DNA of 64,000 nucleotides from Campanula takesimana (Eukaryota; Streptophyta; Magnoliopsida; Asterales; Campanulaceae): contig JAOWBW010001314.1 of the NCBI GenBank assembly GCA_026119855.1, forward strand, positions 229,001 to 293,000, read 5' to 3'. Position numbers and translations under genes: made by a program. Below are positions 44,801 to 56,346 of the stretch, piece by piece (position 1 is the first letter of the stretch; each line of letters starts with the position of its first letter). The notes under the pieces were generated by a model. That model saw only the letters and a program-made list of their open reading frames with translations, was not told where the DNA came from and ran no database searches.

Positions 44801-45154
44801 CTTTCAAAGATTGATGTTTTGAAGGAATTAGTTGTCACTCACTTCAACGCCGCTCACTCCAGCGCAGACAGGCGCTCAGATAGGATTTCCTCTGACATTG
44901 TTTCAGCGCAGGCTGCTATTGAAGCTAACTTTCAGAACGTTGCAGAAAACGTCGCTCAACAGCAAGCCATTACTCAACGCACCATTGATGAATATCAAAA
45001 CATCAATGTTGGTCATTTGCGCTACCTCAGAGACGGCGTCACAGACACTCATGGTTTAGTGAACCGCGCCTATCAACTTTCTAAACAAATCCAGCGCTCC
45101 GTTTCTGAAATTGAAGAAGGTTTGAAGGAAGATGACGCGCCTCCTAATCCTTAG
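41837..45154 (+). CDS. Element D extra gene (third ORF), two exons, intact
   Basis: Exon 1 41837-41878 (MGPKKATKSTQDEM), intron 41879-42829 (GTATGA...TTTTTCAG), exon 2 42830-45154; 788 residues. Exon 1 ends on a codon boundary and exon 2 opens DLSNFRPGETFDLNELSADP. N-terminal globular region to about residue 240 (MVRYRIRAVVQDVEITMSAG, FTMEQWEFTAAIMAKTILNW). Basic RRRKRMAKRAPRVK. Acidic stretch, KRPR, KAK/E-rich helix. Ala/Pro linker (DAPPTVHAPTQTP, RAPTPRPSTPAPPPPTP). Helical C-terminal half. Ends EDDAPPNP. No signal peptide or membrane segment visible. Comparable to additional or env-like ORFs of Sireviruses by position only; function not known. An in-frame ATG inside the intron (42785) is less likely as the start. 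Confidence 0.85.
42461..42791 (+). repeat. 17-bp phased TGCGC array in intron of element D extra gene
   Basis: TGCGC begins at 42461, 42481, 42498, 42515, 42534, 42550, 42567, 42584, 42601, 42675, 42692, 42709, 42726, 42753, 42769 and 42786. Eight of fifteen steps are exactly 17 bp and most others 16-20. Most boxes continue TGCGCCT and the 10-12 bp between boxes are AT-rich and unlike one another. Confidence 0.92.
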
Positions 45155-45673
45155 TTTTCTTTGAATGTAAGTTAGAATTTTTTTTGTTAGTAAATCCCTT
45201 TTGAAGATAGTGATTTTAGTGCTTACTTGTTTTAGCACATCTTTTGTCTTTGTTCTATTTGAAACTTGTAACTTGTAACTCCTACTTCCCAAGTTTTAAT
45301 AAGAACAATGCATCACTTATTATCAAACCTTGTTCACTCAAACTCCTTGTTTGTAGAACAATGAATATTGTTTAAATTCATATGCATCATATTGAATTGT
45401 TTCATACTTTCATGCATTAAGTTTAAACTTGGTTTAAACACATTTCAAAACTAAAAATCATATATCATCTTGAATGTGTTAAACTGTCGTTCTATCTTTC
45501 CTTATGTAACTCTTTATTCTTATTGGAATAGATTAGAAACCTATATCTTGGACTAGTGTGTACATTAACTTGAGACATGATCTACCAATTTCATTCATTT
45601 GGACATGTTTTTATCAAGTATAATGCTTGTCCTTGATATAGTAGGTAATGGCATCAATCAAATAGGGGGAGAT
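45155..45673 (+). other. 3' untranslated region, hairpin arms and purine tract of element D
   Basis: No ORF. ATCAATCAAAT (45653-45663), purine tract AGGGGGAGA (45664-45672), then the LTR. The pairing arm ATTTGATTGAT is at 45725-45735 inside U3, giving an 11-bp stem with a 61-nt loop. Confidence 0.7.
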
Positions 45674-47114
45674 TGTTGGGTATGCCCACATATATCTTAG
45701 TTTTAATGTAATAGGATTTATTAGATTTGATTGATCCATCACCTAAGTTTTATTTCATGGACTTTAGACCCACATGTAAGAAGTATTTATACTTCATTTT
45801 TTAAGTTGTCCATTGTTATAGAATAGGCTTAGAAATAGGGCAAGAAGATCAAGTTTCAAGAAAAATCACTCAGTGAGTTTGAGCCGCGCTAATGCGCCTC
45901 CTGCGCCATTTAGAGCGCGCGCATAAAGATTTCTTCATAAGATATGTTACGCGCCTCTGCGCCCCTTGTTTTAAGCGCACGCTTACTGTGCGCCTATTGG
46001 CTCAATGCGCCTCTTGGCTCAATGCGCCTCTTGGCTCAATGCTCCTCAACATGTTTATTCAACACTCAGTAATTTATTGAAGACTCAAAGACTTGAAGAG
46101 AATTCAAATTACGCCAATGATCCAACGGTGGTTAAAAGATGCATATACGCCCAATCTATTGACACGTGTCCATAACGGTCACATTTATGTTGAGTGTCAA
46201 AATGGCCATAATATATGCATGCTCCAATCTACGAGCGACAGCTCATCTTATCCACAAGGATTTCCAACGGCTAGTTTTTTTGAAGTTCACTATAAATACC
46301 CCATAACTTCAACATTTTGAAGTTGCTGAGTTTTGCTAAGAATTTCAAGAATTTCTCTCTCAAAGCATTTCTTGAAGATTTGAAGATTGCCTTCGTTTTT
46401 CCAGATTTCTCAAGAACATCTTCATACCTTCATCCTTAGCCCAGATCTTCAAAGCCTTAACACTTTAGTTTCTTGTGCTCTTCATCTCAAAGATCTAAAG
46501 AGCCTTGATACTAAGAACACACACGCACCTCTTTAAGTTTGATCATTTAGATCCATCTTTTAGAGATACACCGGTTATTGTTTTGGATTTGTTCTTTCAT
46601 AGTAATAGATCTTGAGTTAGTGTATAAGCTCAAACGTTGTAATTTGTAACACTCCTCATTATATAAGATCTCGATTAGAAATCCAAGACTAACCATCTTG
46701 GTAGAGGACGTAGATCTTTCATTGATCGAACCTCTCCAAATAGCTTGTGTTATTATCTTGTCATTTCTTTCAAGTTATTAATTTCACTTACTATTTGCTT
46801 GTTTACTCATTGTAGATTGATTGAACTGAATTGTGTTGTGTTTGTTATATCATTTGCCTTAGTTCCTTATTTCACTCACTTTGAGCCAAAATACTTAGTG
46901 TGTGTGTTGCGCTCCCTTTATCACTTTGCGCCTATTTTCATTACTAAATTCCGCTGTGCATTTCACTCACTCACTTAGGCGCATTTCATAACGCTTACTT
47001 GATAAAGTGCGCATTCGCAATTGAGTTTTTCAAGGGTACGAAAAGAATATTAAAACAGCTATTCACCCCCCCTCTAGCTATTTTTCATACCCTTGTTGCC
47101 CTTTGGGACCAACA
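45674..47114 (+). repeat. 3' LTR of element D
   Basis: 1441 bp. Differs from the 5' LTR at about seven positions (for example CTCAG/CTTAG near 45704, a one-T indel in the run near 46275). Confidence 0.95.
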
Positions 47115-47119
47115 AAAAG

Positions 47120-47336
47120 TTTGAAGTGCATTGGATGCTAGGCGCGCATGGATGATAGGCGCGCAGAGATTGAGCGCGCAGAAAATAAGAGTTGGGCGCG
47201 CAGTTAGTAAGGCGCATAGAAGTTTGAAGCGCATTGTTTCCTTGAAACTTTGAAAAATTGATCTAACATTTGTACCTAATATACTCATAACTCAACACAA
47301 CATAAAATCATTAGTATTGACAAAACTATATTGAAT
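47120..47336 (-). repeat. Spacer of element C (part 2) with TGCGC motif
   Basis: Continues the spacer interrupted at 33634. Seen on the plus strand as GGCGCGCA, GCGCGCAG, GGGCGCGCAG and GGCGCATAG at 14-18 bp steps between 47142 and 47230; then the stop of pol. Confidence 0.75.
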
Positions 47337-50300
47337 TTAGTTGAGTTCAAGCATACCCATTTCACCTCTCAAAAACATGAACCGTTTCGCGTCGAGTGAT
47401 TTCGTTAGAATGTCGGCGATTTGATAGTCGGTTCCCACGTGTTCCAAATGTATATTGCCTTTCTCCACGTGGTCTTTGAGAAAGTGATATTTGATGTCGA
47501 TGTGTTTGGTCTTTGAGTGCATGACAGGATTTTCAGAAACCGCAATTGTTGATGTATTGTCGCAGTAGATGGGACAATTTTCTTCGATGATATCATAGTC
47601 CACCAATTGCTGCTTCATCCAAAGTATTTGACAGCAACAACTTCCCGCACCGATATATTCAGCTTCGGTTGTTGAGACAGATACAGAAGCTTGTTTCTTA
47701 CTTGCCCATGACACAAGTCGATATCCGAGGAAATGACAAGTGCCACTAGTGCTTTTCCTATCAATTGTGCACGCTGCATAATCCGCATCTGAATAACCTA
47801 CAAGTTTAAAGTTCGAATCTTTGGTGTACCAAAGTCCAAGGTTAACAGTGCCAAAGAGATATCGTATAATACGTTTCACAGCAATTAAGTATGCTTCTCT
47901 AGGGTCGGATTGATAACAAGCACAAACACAAACACTAAACATAATATCAGGCCTACTAGCAGTAAGATAAAGGAGTGAGCCAATCATACCTCGATAGAGC
48001 GTTTGATCAACACGTTTACCTTTTAAATCTTTGTCGAGTTTGTTGCCGGTGGCCATTGGAGTATCGTATGCTTTAGCGTTCTCAAGTCCAAACTTCTTGA
48101 TTAAGTCCTTTGTGTATTTGGCTTGATTGATAAAGATGCCTTCACTCATTTGCTTGATTTGAAGCCCGAGGAAGAATGTGAGTTCTCCCATCATGCTCAT
48201 TTCAAACTTGCTCTTCATTAGTTTCTCAAAATGTTTGCACAACAATTCATTAGTAGAACCAAATATAATATCATCAACATAAATTTGAACAAGTAATTTA
48301 TGACCATTATGTTTGGTAATGAAAAGAGTTGTATCGATTTTACCGCGAGTGAAGCCTTTTTCGATGAGAAACTTTGATAGTGTATCATACCATGCTCTTG
48401 GTGCTTGTTTGAGTCCATACAAAGCTTTCTGGAGTTTGTACACATGATTTGGAAATTGTGAATCTTCAAACCCAGGTGGTTGAGCAACATAGACTTGTTC
48501 TTGGAGTTCACCATTTAGAAACGCGCTCTTTACGTCCATTTGATATAACTTGAAGTTCTTGTGAGCGGCGTAAGCTAGAAATAATCTGATAGCTTCAAGT
48601 CTTGCTACGGGCGCAAAAGTTTCATCGTAGTCAATTCCTTCTTCTTGCCTATAGCCTTGTGCAACCAATCTTTCTTTGTTTCTCGTGATGGTTCCATTCT
48701 CGTCCATCTTGTTCCTGAACACCCATTTCGTACCAATCACTCCATGATCATTTGGTCTTGGAACTAGAGTCCAAACCTTGCATTGTTCAAATTGATTGAG
48801 TTCTTCTTGCATTGCAACAACCCAATTAGGATCTTGGAGCGCTTCATCAGCCTTCTTCGGTTCAATTTGAGAGATAAAAGCAGTGTAAGCATCAAAGTTT
48901 GTAGCTCTCCTTGTACGAACACCAACTTGTAGATCACCGATGATATTAGCAATTGGGTGACCTCTAACTTCACGAATTTCAGGAGGTAAGTTAGGTTGAG
49001 TCATAGTAACTTGAAGGTCTTCAATTGGTACATCTTCACCAGATTCAAAGTCATTGAAATTTGGGGGTTGAACTGGCTCAGAATTGAAATTTGGGTTTAC
49101 ACCAGATGCATCAGTAGAAATAGGCGCGCGAGAGGAATCATGAGGCGCATCATTTGAGTGAGGCGCAATAGAGGATTCACCAGGCGCATTATACATTAAA
49201 TTAGGCGCATTTGATGTAGATGGATTTCCTTGTGTTGATAGATTCTGATCTTGAGTGGGCGCAACATAAATAAGAGCACCTGTATCATTTAGCTCAATAG
49301 AATCATCAGCAACATTTGGAGCCAAATGTGGCTCAAGGAGAGAATGTTCATCAAATGTAACATGTACAGATTCAACTATCACTAGTGTAGTTCTATTAAA
49401 AACACGAAAAGCTTTAGAGTGTTTGGCATACCCAACAAAAATACCTTCGTCGGCTTTGGCATCGAATTTACCTCTATGTTCGTTTCCGTTGTAGAGGATA
49501 TAACATTTGCAACCAAAGATCTTGAAGAATGCAATGTTGGGAGTTCTACCACGCCAAAGTTCATACGGAGTCTTGTTGTGAAGTTTGTTGATGAGGGAAC
49601 GATTTTGAGTAAAACATGCAGTGTTGATAGCTTCTTCCCAAAAGTACTTAGGCAATTTAGCTTCAGCTATCATCGTCTTTCCCGCTTCAATCAACGTCCT
49701 ATTCTTTCGTTCAACAACGCCATTTTGTTGAGGGACTCCGGCGGTTGAAAAGTTGTGATCTATCCCATGATCTTCACAATATCGAGCAACACCGTTGTTC
49801 TTGAATTCTGTTCCATTGTCGGATCGAACACTAATGATGTCATCTTCTTTTTGGGTTTGGAGCAGTCGAAATAAGGTAGTGAGAATATCATAACAATCAT
49901 CTTTTGTAATCATCATCTCCACCCATGTATATCTTGAATAATCATCCACCACAACTAGAGTATACTTGTTTCTTCTAATACTTGCGGTGGAAACTGGTCC
50001 AAATAGATCAATGTGAAGCAGTTGCAAACATCTTGTAGTTGAAGGATTTGACTTGTTTGAAAATGACTGCTTCGGTTGTTTGCTAAGTTGACATGCGGCG
50101 CACTTTTTGTCATGATGATCAGCAACCTTGGGAAGTCCTTTGACAAGATTATTCCTGCTGAGTTTAGATAGATACTTGAAGTTCAAGTGACTTAAGCGCT
50201 TGTGCCACAGCCAACTATTTTCGTTCACACTTTTTGCTACAAAACAAAGATTAGTACTAGAGTTCATACTATGGAAATCAATAATATAAATATTTGTCTT

Positions 50301-50637
50301 ACGATATCCCGTGAGTAAGATAGCTCCAGTTTTGCCATTCTTGATAAGACATTGCGTTGAAGTGAAATGGCATTCTAATCCTTTGTCGCAGAATTGAGAT
50401 ATGGATAATAAGTTGTGCTTGAGCCCTTCGACGAGTGAGACTCTTTCAATGCACACTTTGTCTTTCTTGAGCTTTCCATATGCTACAACTTGACCTTTGT
50501 TATTATCACCAAATGTTACGGAGGGACCTCTTTCTTTATGGACATCTTCTAATAAGGATTCATCTCCAGTCATGTGTCTTGAACACCCACTATCGAGAAT
50601 CCATTCATAATTTTGTAGCTTTTGAAGATCCAGCCAT
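47337..50637 (-). pseudogene. Element C pol, nearly intact with one early frameshift
   Basis: Homologous to D pol over its full length, with protease, integrase (DD35E), RT (YVDDIIFGS) and RNase H motifs all readable. Relative to D, one extra A near 50611, just after the ATG (50637), puts the start out of frame with protease. The rest is open. A few replacements are visible, e.g. A to E in RNKERLVAQ and A to G in EYIGAGSCC. Confidence 0.9.
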
Positions 50638-50701
50638 GAAACAAAGAACCTGAAATATAGACATTTAAGCAGGTCCCCTTTATTCCTTTTGGGTCCTAGG
50701 G

Positions 50702-53127
50702 TTAGCAACTTTTGACAACCCACTCTTGCTTGACCTTAGGATTTTTACGTCCTTTGGCATTGGGAGTGAATCGCAAAAGGCATTCCACGGCCTTGTGTCC
50801 TGAACAATCACAAATGGAACAATGATGAAAGCCACCAACCACGTGAGTTTTCACAAACTCTTTACTTTTCTTGGGGATGGCATTCTTCTTTGGGTCAGAT
50901 GAACTAGCCTTAACAAAATCTTTCTTTTGAAATTTTGGAGCGCTTTTTCTCGGAGGGCGCATAGGGCTAGGAGGCGCACGGCGATGAGGCGCGTGGCTCT
51001 TAGGCGCATAATGAGCACTCGGAGAAGGAGCACGCCTATTTTCAAGAGTGATTTTGCTAGGAGATGGTTCATCTGTAGCTATATCTTTCCCATTAGCTTT
51101 CCCAAATTGCTTCGTTGGGTAGACATAATGGAATGTTTGTCTCTTGACTTTTTCCTGTCCTTTACCCATTGAATTAGAATGTTTTTCCTTGGGAATTTCA
51201 AAAGTTTGTTGGTTGGTAAATTCACTATCTCTTTCAGCACAGACATCACATTTAAAGTTGTCACTAGTTGATGAGAATCCCAAGCCACTTTTATCACCAC
51301 TGACTTTTTGGGACTCAAATATATTCTCCATAGTGACACGAGAATTGGACCACTCATTTGTAATCTTTTTAAGATCAGTAATTTGAGCAACCAATTCATC
51401 GTTTTGAACTTTAAGAAGTGAGTTCTGTTCTGTTAGAAAAGTGTTTTTAACAGTAAGAGGAGTCATGCTCTTTATCTGCTCCTTAAGGAGGGTGAGTTCA
51501 GATTTAAGTAGAGATTTCTCGGTCTTAAGCTGGGAAATTTCATCACATGATAGTGCTAAAGCTTCCTTCATACTATCAAATCTAGTGATTACCTTTTCAG
51601 CCTTTTTGAACAATTTTTCTTGTTCAGCAATCACTTCATCATCATTAATTTTGGAGATTGGAGCAGTTGGTTCAACTTGAGGTCTAATGTATGCTCCTTT
51701 TCTCAATTTGTTCCTTGCTCCAAGATCACATCGTGAGAATAACAATCCACCATCGTTTTGAGCCGGAGTGAGAATCCTTGTTCAACGAGCTCGCTGATGG
51801 TTGGTCCTTTCTTCTTTTTCACTTCTTGAAAACCTGCAGATTTCTTGATAGGTTTATTCAAGGCATTCATATCGGGAACATCCTTGGAGAAGTCATCATC
51901 AGAATCATAAGCATCAACTTCATCATCATTTGCCATCAAACAAACGAGTCCATCATCGGAATCTTCATCGCTCTCATCGGAGTCTGTTTCAATCCAAGTG
52001 TTGTGCTCATTTGCTGGTGCTTCTTCTTCAGTAACCATTCCCTTGTGACGAGTGAACTTGGGAGTGAATTTGGGAGTATGGCTGCTCTTCTTCTGCATAT
52101 ATTCAAATTTGGGGATCGGACAGCTTGATACAAAATGTCCGGGTTTCCTGCAATTAAAACAAACAAGATCTTCTTTCCTTTTTGAATCACTGCTCCTTGA
52201 AAACTTTTGAGGAACTTTGCTGGTAGATCCTTGAAATTTGTTGGTTGAGCCGGGTCTTGAGAATTTTCTGAACTTTTGAAATTTCTTCACAAATAGAGCG
52301 AAGTCTTCATCATCCATGTCTAATAGCTCAGAAGTGGAAATTTTGGGATCGGAACTTTTCTCATCTTGTATAGGCGCAGGAATAGGCGTAGGTGCAGGCG
52401 CAGTTTCTCTGTGCGCCACCATAGCCATAGATTTTGACTTTCCTTCAGTTTCGCTGATTCGTTGGAGTTTGAGTTCGTAAATTTTGAGATTTTCATAAAG
52501 GTTCCTTAATGTCCATACGTCTAAAGTTCCAGCGTCTTCAAGAGCGCTAGATTTATGTAGGTATCTTGATCCAAAAGCTTGTAGAAAATTTACATTCAAA
52601 TCTTTGTTGGTAAACTTCATGCCAAGTGAAATACATAGATTGATAATTTCACAGTAGCGTTCATAAGTTTGCCTCAAGTTTTCACCGGGGAGTTGAGAGA
52701 AATTGTTGAATCTCTTTTGTACTTCGTATTTCTTGTTCTCCTTGCAAACCGTGTCTCCTTCTATATGCTCTTCAATAGCATACCATAGCTCATTTTCAGT
52801 AGCACAATGCATGACTTGTTGTTTTATAGCCGTACTTAGAGTGCTTAGAAGAATGTTTCTTGCTTTGCCATCATTTGCAACTCTTCTAATTTCTTCCTCA
52901 GTCCATTCTTCCCTTGGTTTCTTGACGGTTGGTTGAACAGCATTTGTGCGTGGATTTGGATTCGCCTTCATCGGAATATAAGGTCCATAAACGACGGTGT
53001 CATGGAGCCTTTCATCGATTGAGTTGAGATGATTCAATATGCTGAATTTCCATACGTCAAAATAATCTTCATCAAAGACCGGAACGTGAGTGTAGTTTGC
53101 AGTTGCCATAGGTTTTGAGTTTGCCAT
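50702..53127 (-). pseudogene. Element C gag, one frameshift
   Basis: Start MANSKPMATANYTHVPVFDE at 53127. Same domains as D gag: capsid-like region, knuckle CFNCRKPGHFVSSC, acidic stretch, coiled coil, GCGCCT-coded Ala-Pro linker and second knuckle CSICDCSGHKAVEC. One base is missing near 51770 (after SELVEQ), a different site from the break in D, so the family's intact gag must have existed recently. Confidence 0.88.
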
Positions 53128-53187
53128 TTAGAATCGGCACCCAAGCTGTTAAGCTTGAAAAACGAAAAATGTTTTATAAAGGTGAAA

Positions 53188-53199
53188 GCTCTGATACCA
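53188..53199 (-). other. Primer binding site of element C (tRNA-iMet)
   Basis: The minus strand reads TGGTATCAGAGC, 2 bp after the LTR. Confidence 0.92.
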
Positions 53200-53201
53200 C
53201 T

Positions 53202-54629
53202 TGATGGTCCCAAAGGGCAACAAGGGTATGAAAAATAGCTAGAGGGGGGGGGGGGTGAATAGCTGTTTTAAAATTATTTTCTTACCCTTGATAAACTCAA
53301 TTGCAAATGCGCACTTTATCAAGTAAGCGTTATGAAATGCGCCTAAGTGAGTGAGTGAAATGTACAGCGGAATTTAGTAATGAAAATAGGCGCAAAGTGT
53401 GATAAAGGGGCGCACACACACTCTAAGTATTTTGGCTCAAAGTGGTTGAAATAAGGAACTAAGGAAAATGAAATAACAACACAACACAATTCAGATCAAA
53501 CAATCTACATTGAGTAAACAAGCAAATAGTGAGTGATAATAACTTGAAAGTAAATGACAAGATAATAACACAAGCTATTTGGAGAGGTTCGATCAATGAA
53601 AGATCTACGTCCTCTACCAAGATGGTTAGTCTTGGATTTCTAATGGAGATCTTATATAATGAGTGAGTGTTACAAATTACAACTTTTGAGCTTCTACACT
53701 AACTCAAGATCTAATATTCTATGAATGAACAAATCCAAAACAATAATCGGTGTATCTCTAAAAGATGGATCTAAGTGATCAAACTTAAAGAGGTGCGTGT
53801 GTGAATTTAGTATCAAGGCTCTTTAGATCTTTATGATTTAGAGCACAATGAAACTAAAGTGTTAGAGCTTGAAGATCTGGGCTAAGGATGAAGATATGGA
53901 GATGTTCTTGAGAAATTCTGGAAACACGAAGGCAATCTTCAAATCTTCAACAAATGCTTTGAGAGAAATTCTTGAAATTCTTAGCAAAACTCAGCAACTT
54001 CAAAATGTTGAAGTTATGGGGTATTTATAGTGAACTTCAAAAAACTAGCAGTTGGAAATCCTTGTGGATAAGATGTGATGTCACTTGTTGATTGGAGCAT
54101 GCATATATTATGGCCACTTTGACACTCAACATAAATATGACCGTTATGGACACGTGTTAACAGATTAGGCCCATATGCATCTTTTAACCACTGTTGGATC
54201 ATTGGCGTAATTTGAATTCTCTTCAAGTCTTTGAGTCTTTAATAAATCACTGAGTGTTGAATAAACACTTTGAGGCGCGTTGAGCCAAGAGGCGCATAGA
54301 GACTGCGCGCGCTAACGCATATGGGGCGCATGGCGCGTATGATCAAAGTGAGGCACATAGCATTTCTTAGAACAATGCTTATATGCTGCTTATATGCGCG
54401 CGCTATAAGGCGCATGGTGTATAGGCGCATGGCTCAACTCAAAATGTGATTTTCTTGAATCTTGATCTTCTTGCCCTATTTTTAAACAATGGACAACCTA
54501 AAAAAATGAAGTATAAATACTTCTTACATGTGGGTCTAAAGTCCATGAAATAAAACTTAGGTGATGGATCAATCAAATCTAATAAATTCTATTACATTAA
54601 AACTGAGATATATGTGGGCATACCCAACA
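53202..54629 (-). repeat. 5' LTR of element C
   Basis: 1428 bp. The inner terminus is TGATGG instead of TGTTGG, a mutation after insertion. A 13-G run near 53245 is longer than in the other LTRs. Confidence 0.93.
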
Positions 54630-55277
54630 CCCGCCATCTGAACCGGCCCTTGGCCCTTGCATTTAATGGGCGGACCGGACCTTCAATATATCCAACGGGC
54701 CGGGCTTCAGCCTGCGGGATCAAACCCGTGAAACGACCCATTCCCATGGCCTTTGAAATTTCAAAAATAACTTATTTATTTATTAATTTGAATTTATGAA
54801 ATAGTTTATATTAGTTTTAAAAAGTAGTAAATTTATTAATTTATGCATTTGTATTATTACTTAATTATTATAAATTCTTAAATGGAGTATGCTTTTATTT
54901 TAATAATTTATATCATTAAAATTCTAAACTTATTTACCTATTTTAATTTTCTTTAATAATATACTAGTCTTAATAGGACATTTATACTTTTACTAAATTA
55001 TAAATTTAATTGTAAGGTCTTGAATATTTTTTAAATACTTTTTTTTTTTACTTTTCTGTATTTTCCCAGATTTGAAAAAAAAAAACATAAAAAACCGTTT
55101 AAACCCATTGGGTTAAATCCAAGGGCTTACGTGTGGGCCGGACTGGGGAGTAGCATGCGGGTCGGACCGGGTCCAACCTACGGGCTCACACACCACGGCC
55201 GGGCCTAAGCCCGTTTGCCAGCGGGTTTGGTGTTTCAAGGGTCAGGCCGGGCAGGTAAACCCTTATGCCCATCTCCA

Positions 55278-55372
55278 CAAAGAATAAAGCCATAGCAGCT
55301 CCCTCTACCACCAAAACAAGACCATGAATGGTAAAAGCCTGAGCCGCCATAAATGCATCCTCGTCGGATAGT
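55278..55372 (-). pseudogene. RNase H-like (RVT_3) pseudogene, N-terminal part
   Basis: The minus strand reads SDEDAFMAAQAFTIHGLVLVV then EGAAMALFF, up to the hAT insertion, and continues at 27458. The EGAAMAL block resembles the (A)EALAAL block of RVT_3 domains. Low complexity of evidence; 55373-55685 holds no other recognisable feature. Confidence 0.4.
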
Positions 55373-55685
55373 TAATTGAGATAACCAAACAAATATTCTA
55401 TAGAAACAGCAAAGAAAATACACAAAATATAGAAGGCATTTGACAAAAAAGGGAAATCATATGCTCTCACATAAGGAGAGAAATCACAGGCTCTCATATA
55501 AAGAGAGAAAAAAAAAATCAGAAATACAAAGAGAAACATTTTAATAAAACTAAATTGCAAAACCTAAAAAATTGATCTTAAAAATTAAATCCTTAATTTC
55601 AAAATTATTAACTATCAAATTGACAGTTGCTGAGTGTGAAAAAAAATTACACGTTATAAATGATAAAAAGAGTCAAGGATATCTG

Positions 55686-56346
55686 TGTAAGAAATTAGGC
55701 CGGCTGGGACTGTTCTGGAAAACAACCAACTGTGAGACCACTTGACAGTACAGTTGTACTCACAAGTGTCAAGACAGTTGTCCTATCAACTGACGATGAA
55801 CAAAGTAAATATGCAGCGGAATTTTAAAGACAAAAATTAAACACTTCAACAAGAAATTACTTGCTGGAAAACTTTCATTAATAAAAGGTCTTGCAGAATA
55901 CAAAACAATGAAAGAAACAAAACAACGAAATGATCAAACCATTCTAGATTCCTAGAATAAATGAAAACACTAAAAACTTGAAGTCTTTATGAATAAGAAC
56001 TTCAAGAAAACAAAGACCCTCTCACAAAAACGAAAATAACACTCTTTGAATCTCAGAATCCGTCGAAAACAATGACAAGGCCGACTGGCTTTTATAAGCT
56101 TTTCGGCAAGTCCTTTTCCATCCACGAGATCTTCAAGATCCAATCATATATTTCCTTTGAGAGTCCACCTAAAAATAAAACACCTAAAATACACAAACAC
56201 TTACCAAAGATAACTATGAGTATGTTAGTCAAGTAAATCTTAATTAACTACAAAATAAATAAATAATTACAAATATATCTAAGATATTCACAAATCAGAA
56301 TCACAAAGATACCAAAGGAAAAAGACGAGTATACCCATACTCTTCA
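55686..56346 (-). repeat. 3' LTR of element E
   Basis: 661 bp; on the minus strand TGAAGAG...TTACA. Minus-strand TATAAAAG at 56089-56096. Confidence 0.92.

Larger units (their letters stand above)
33640..47114 (+). mobile_element. Ty1/copia Sirevirus-like retrotransposon D, young and nearly intact
   Basis: 13,475 bp, LTRs 33640-35079 and 45674-47114, exact 5-bp duplication AAAAG (33635-33639 and 47115-47119). By eye the LTRs differ at about six substitutions plus one 1-bp indel in 1440 bp (about 0.5%). At an assumed 1.3e-8 per site per year this is roughly 0.2 million years. Order: gag, pol, spacer, internal promoter, extra spliced gene. One frameshift in gag (about 37096) is the only obvious coding break. 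It sits in opposite orientation inside its relative C. Confidence 0.96.
27546..54629 (-). mobile_element. Ty1/copia Sirevirus-like retrotransposon C, interrupted by its relative D
   Basis: LTRs 27546-28968 and 53202-54629, flanked by the exact 5-bp duplication CCCGC (27541-27545 and 54630-54634). Without D the element is about 13.6 kb. On the minus strand: 5' LTR, primer site, gag (53127-50702), pol (50637-47337), spacer with TGCGC motif, internal promoter, extra spliced gene (32838-29499), purine tract, 3' LTR. The two LTRs differ at roughly two dozen sites (under 2%), so C is young but older than D. Confidence 0.95.
27459..55277. mobile_element. hAT-type non-autonomous element, split by copia C
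   Basis: Terminal inverted repeats TGGAGATGGGCATA (27459-27472) and TATGCCCATCTCCA (55264-55277) are perfect over 14 bp. They are flanked by an exact 8-bp duplication CAAAGAAT (27451-27458 and 55278-55285), the hAT length. The original element is about 730 bp: 27459-27545 plus 54630-55277 (less the CCCGC duplication). Both ends are rich in GGCCCG/CGGGCC subterminal motifs and the middle is AT-rich, with no transposase. Confidence 0.9.

Noticed and set aside
29499..45154. Calling the extra gene an envelope gene
   Set aside because: No signal peptide, membrane helix or furin-like site visible; basic nuclear-type segments and disordered linkers instead. Only its position resembles env.
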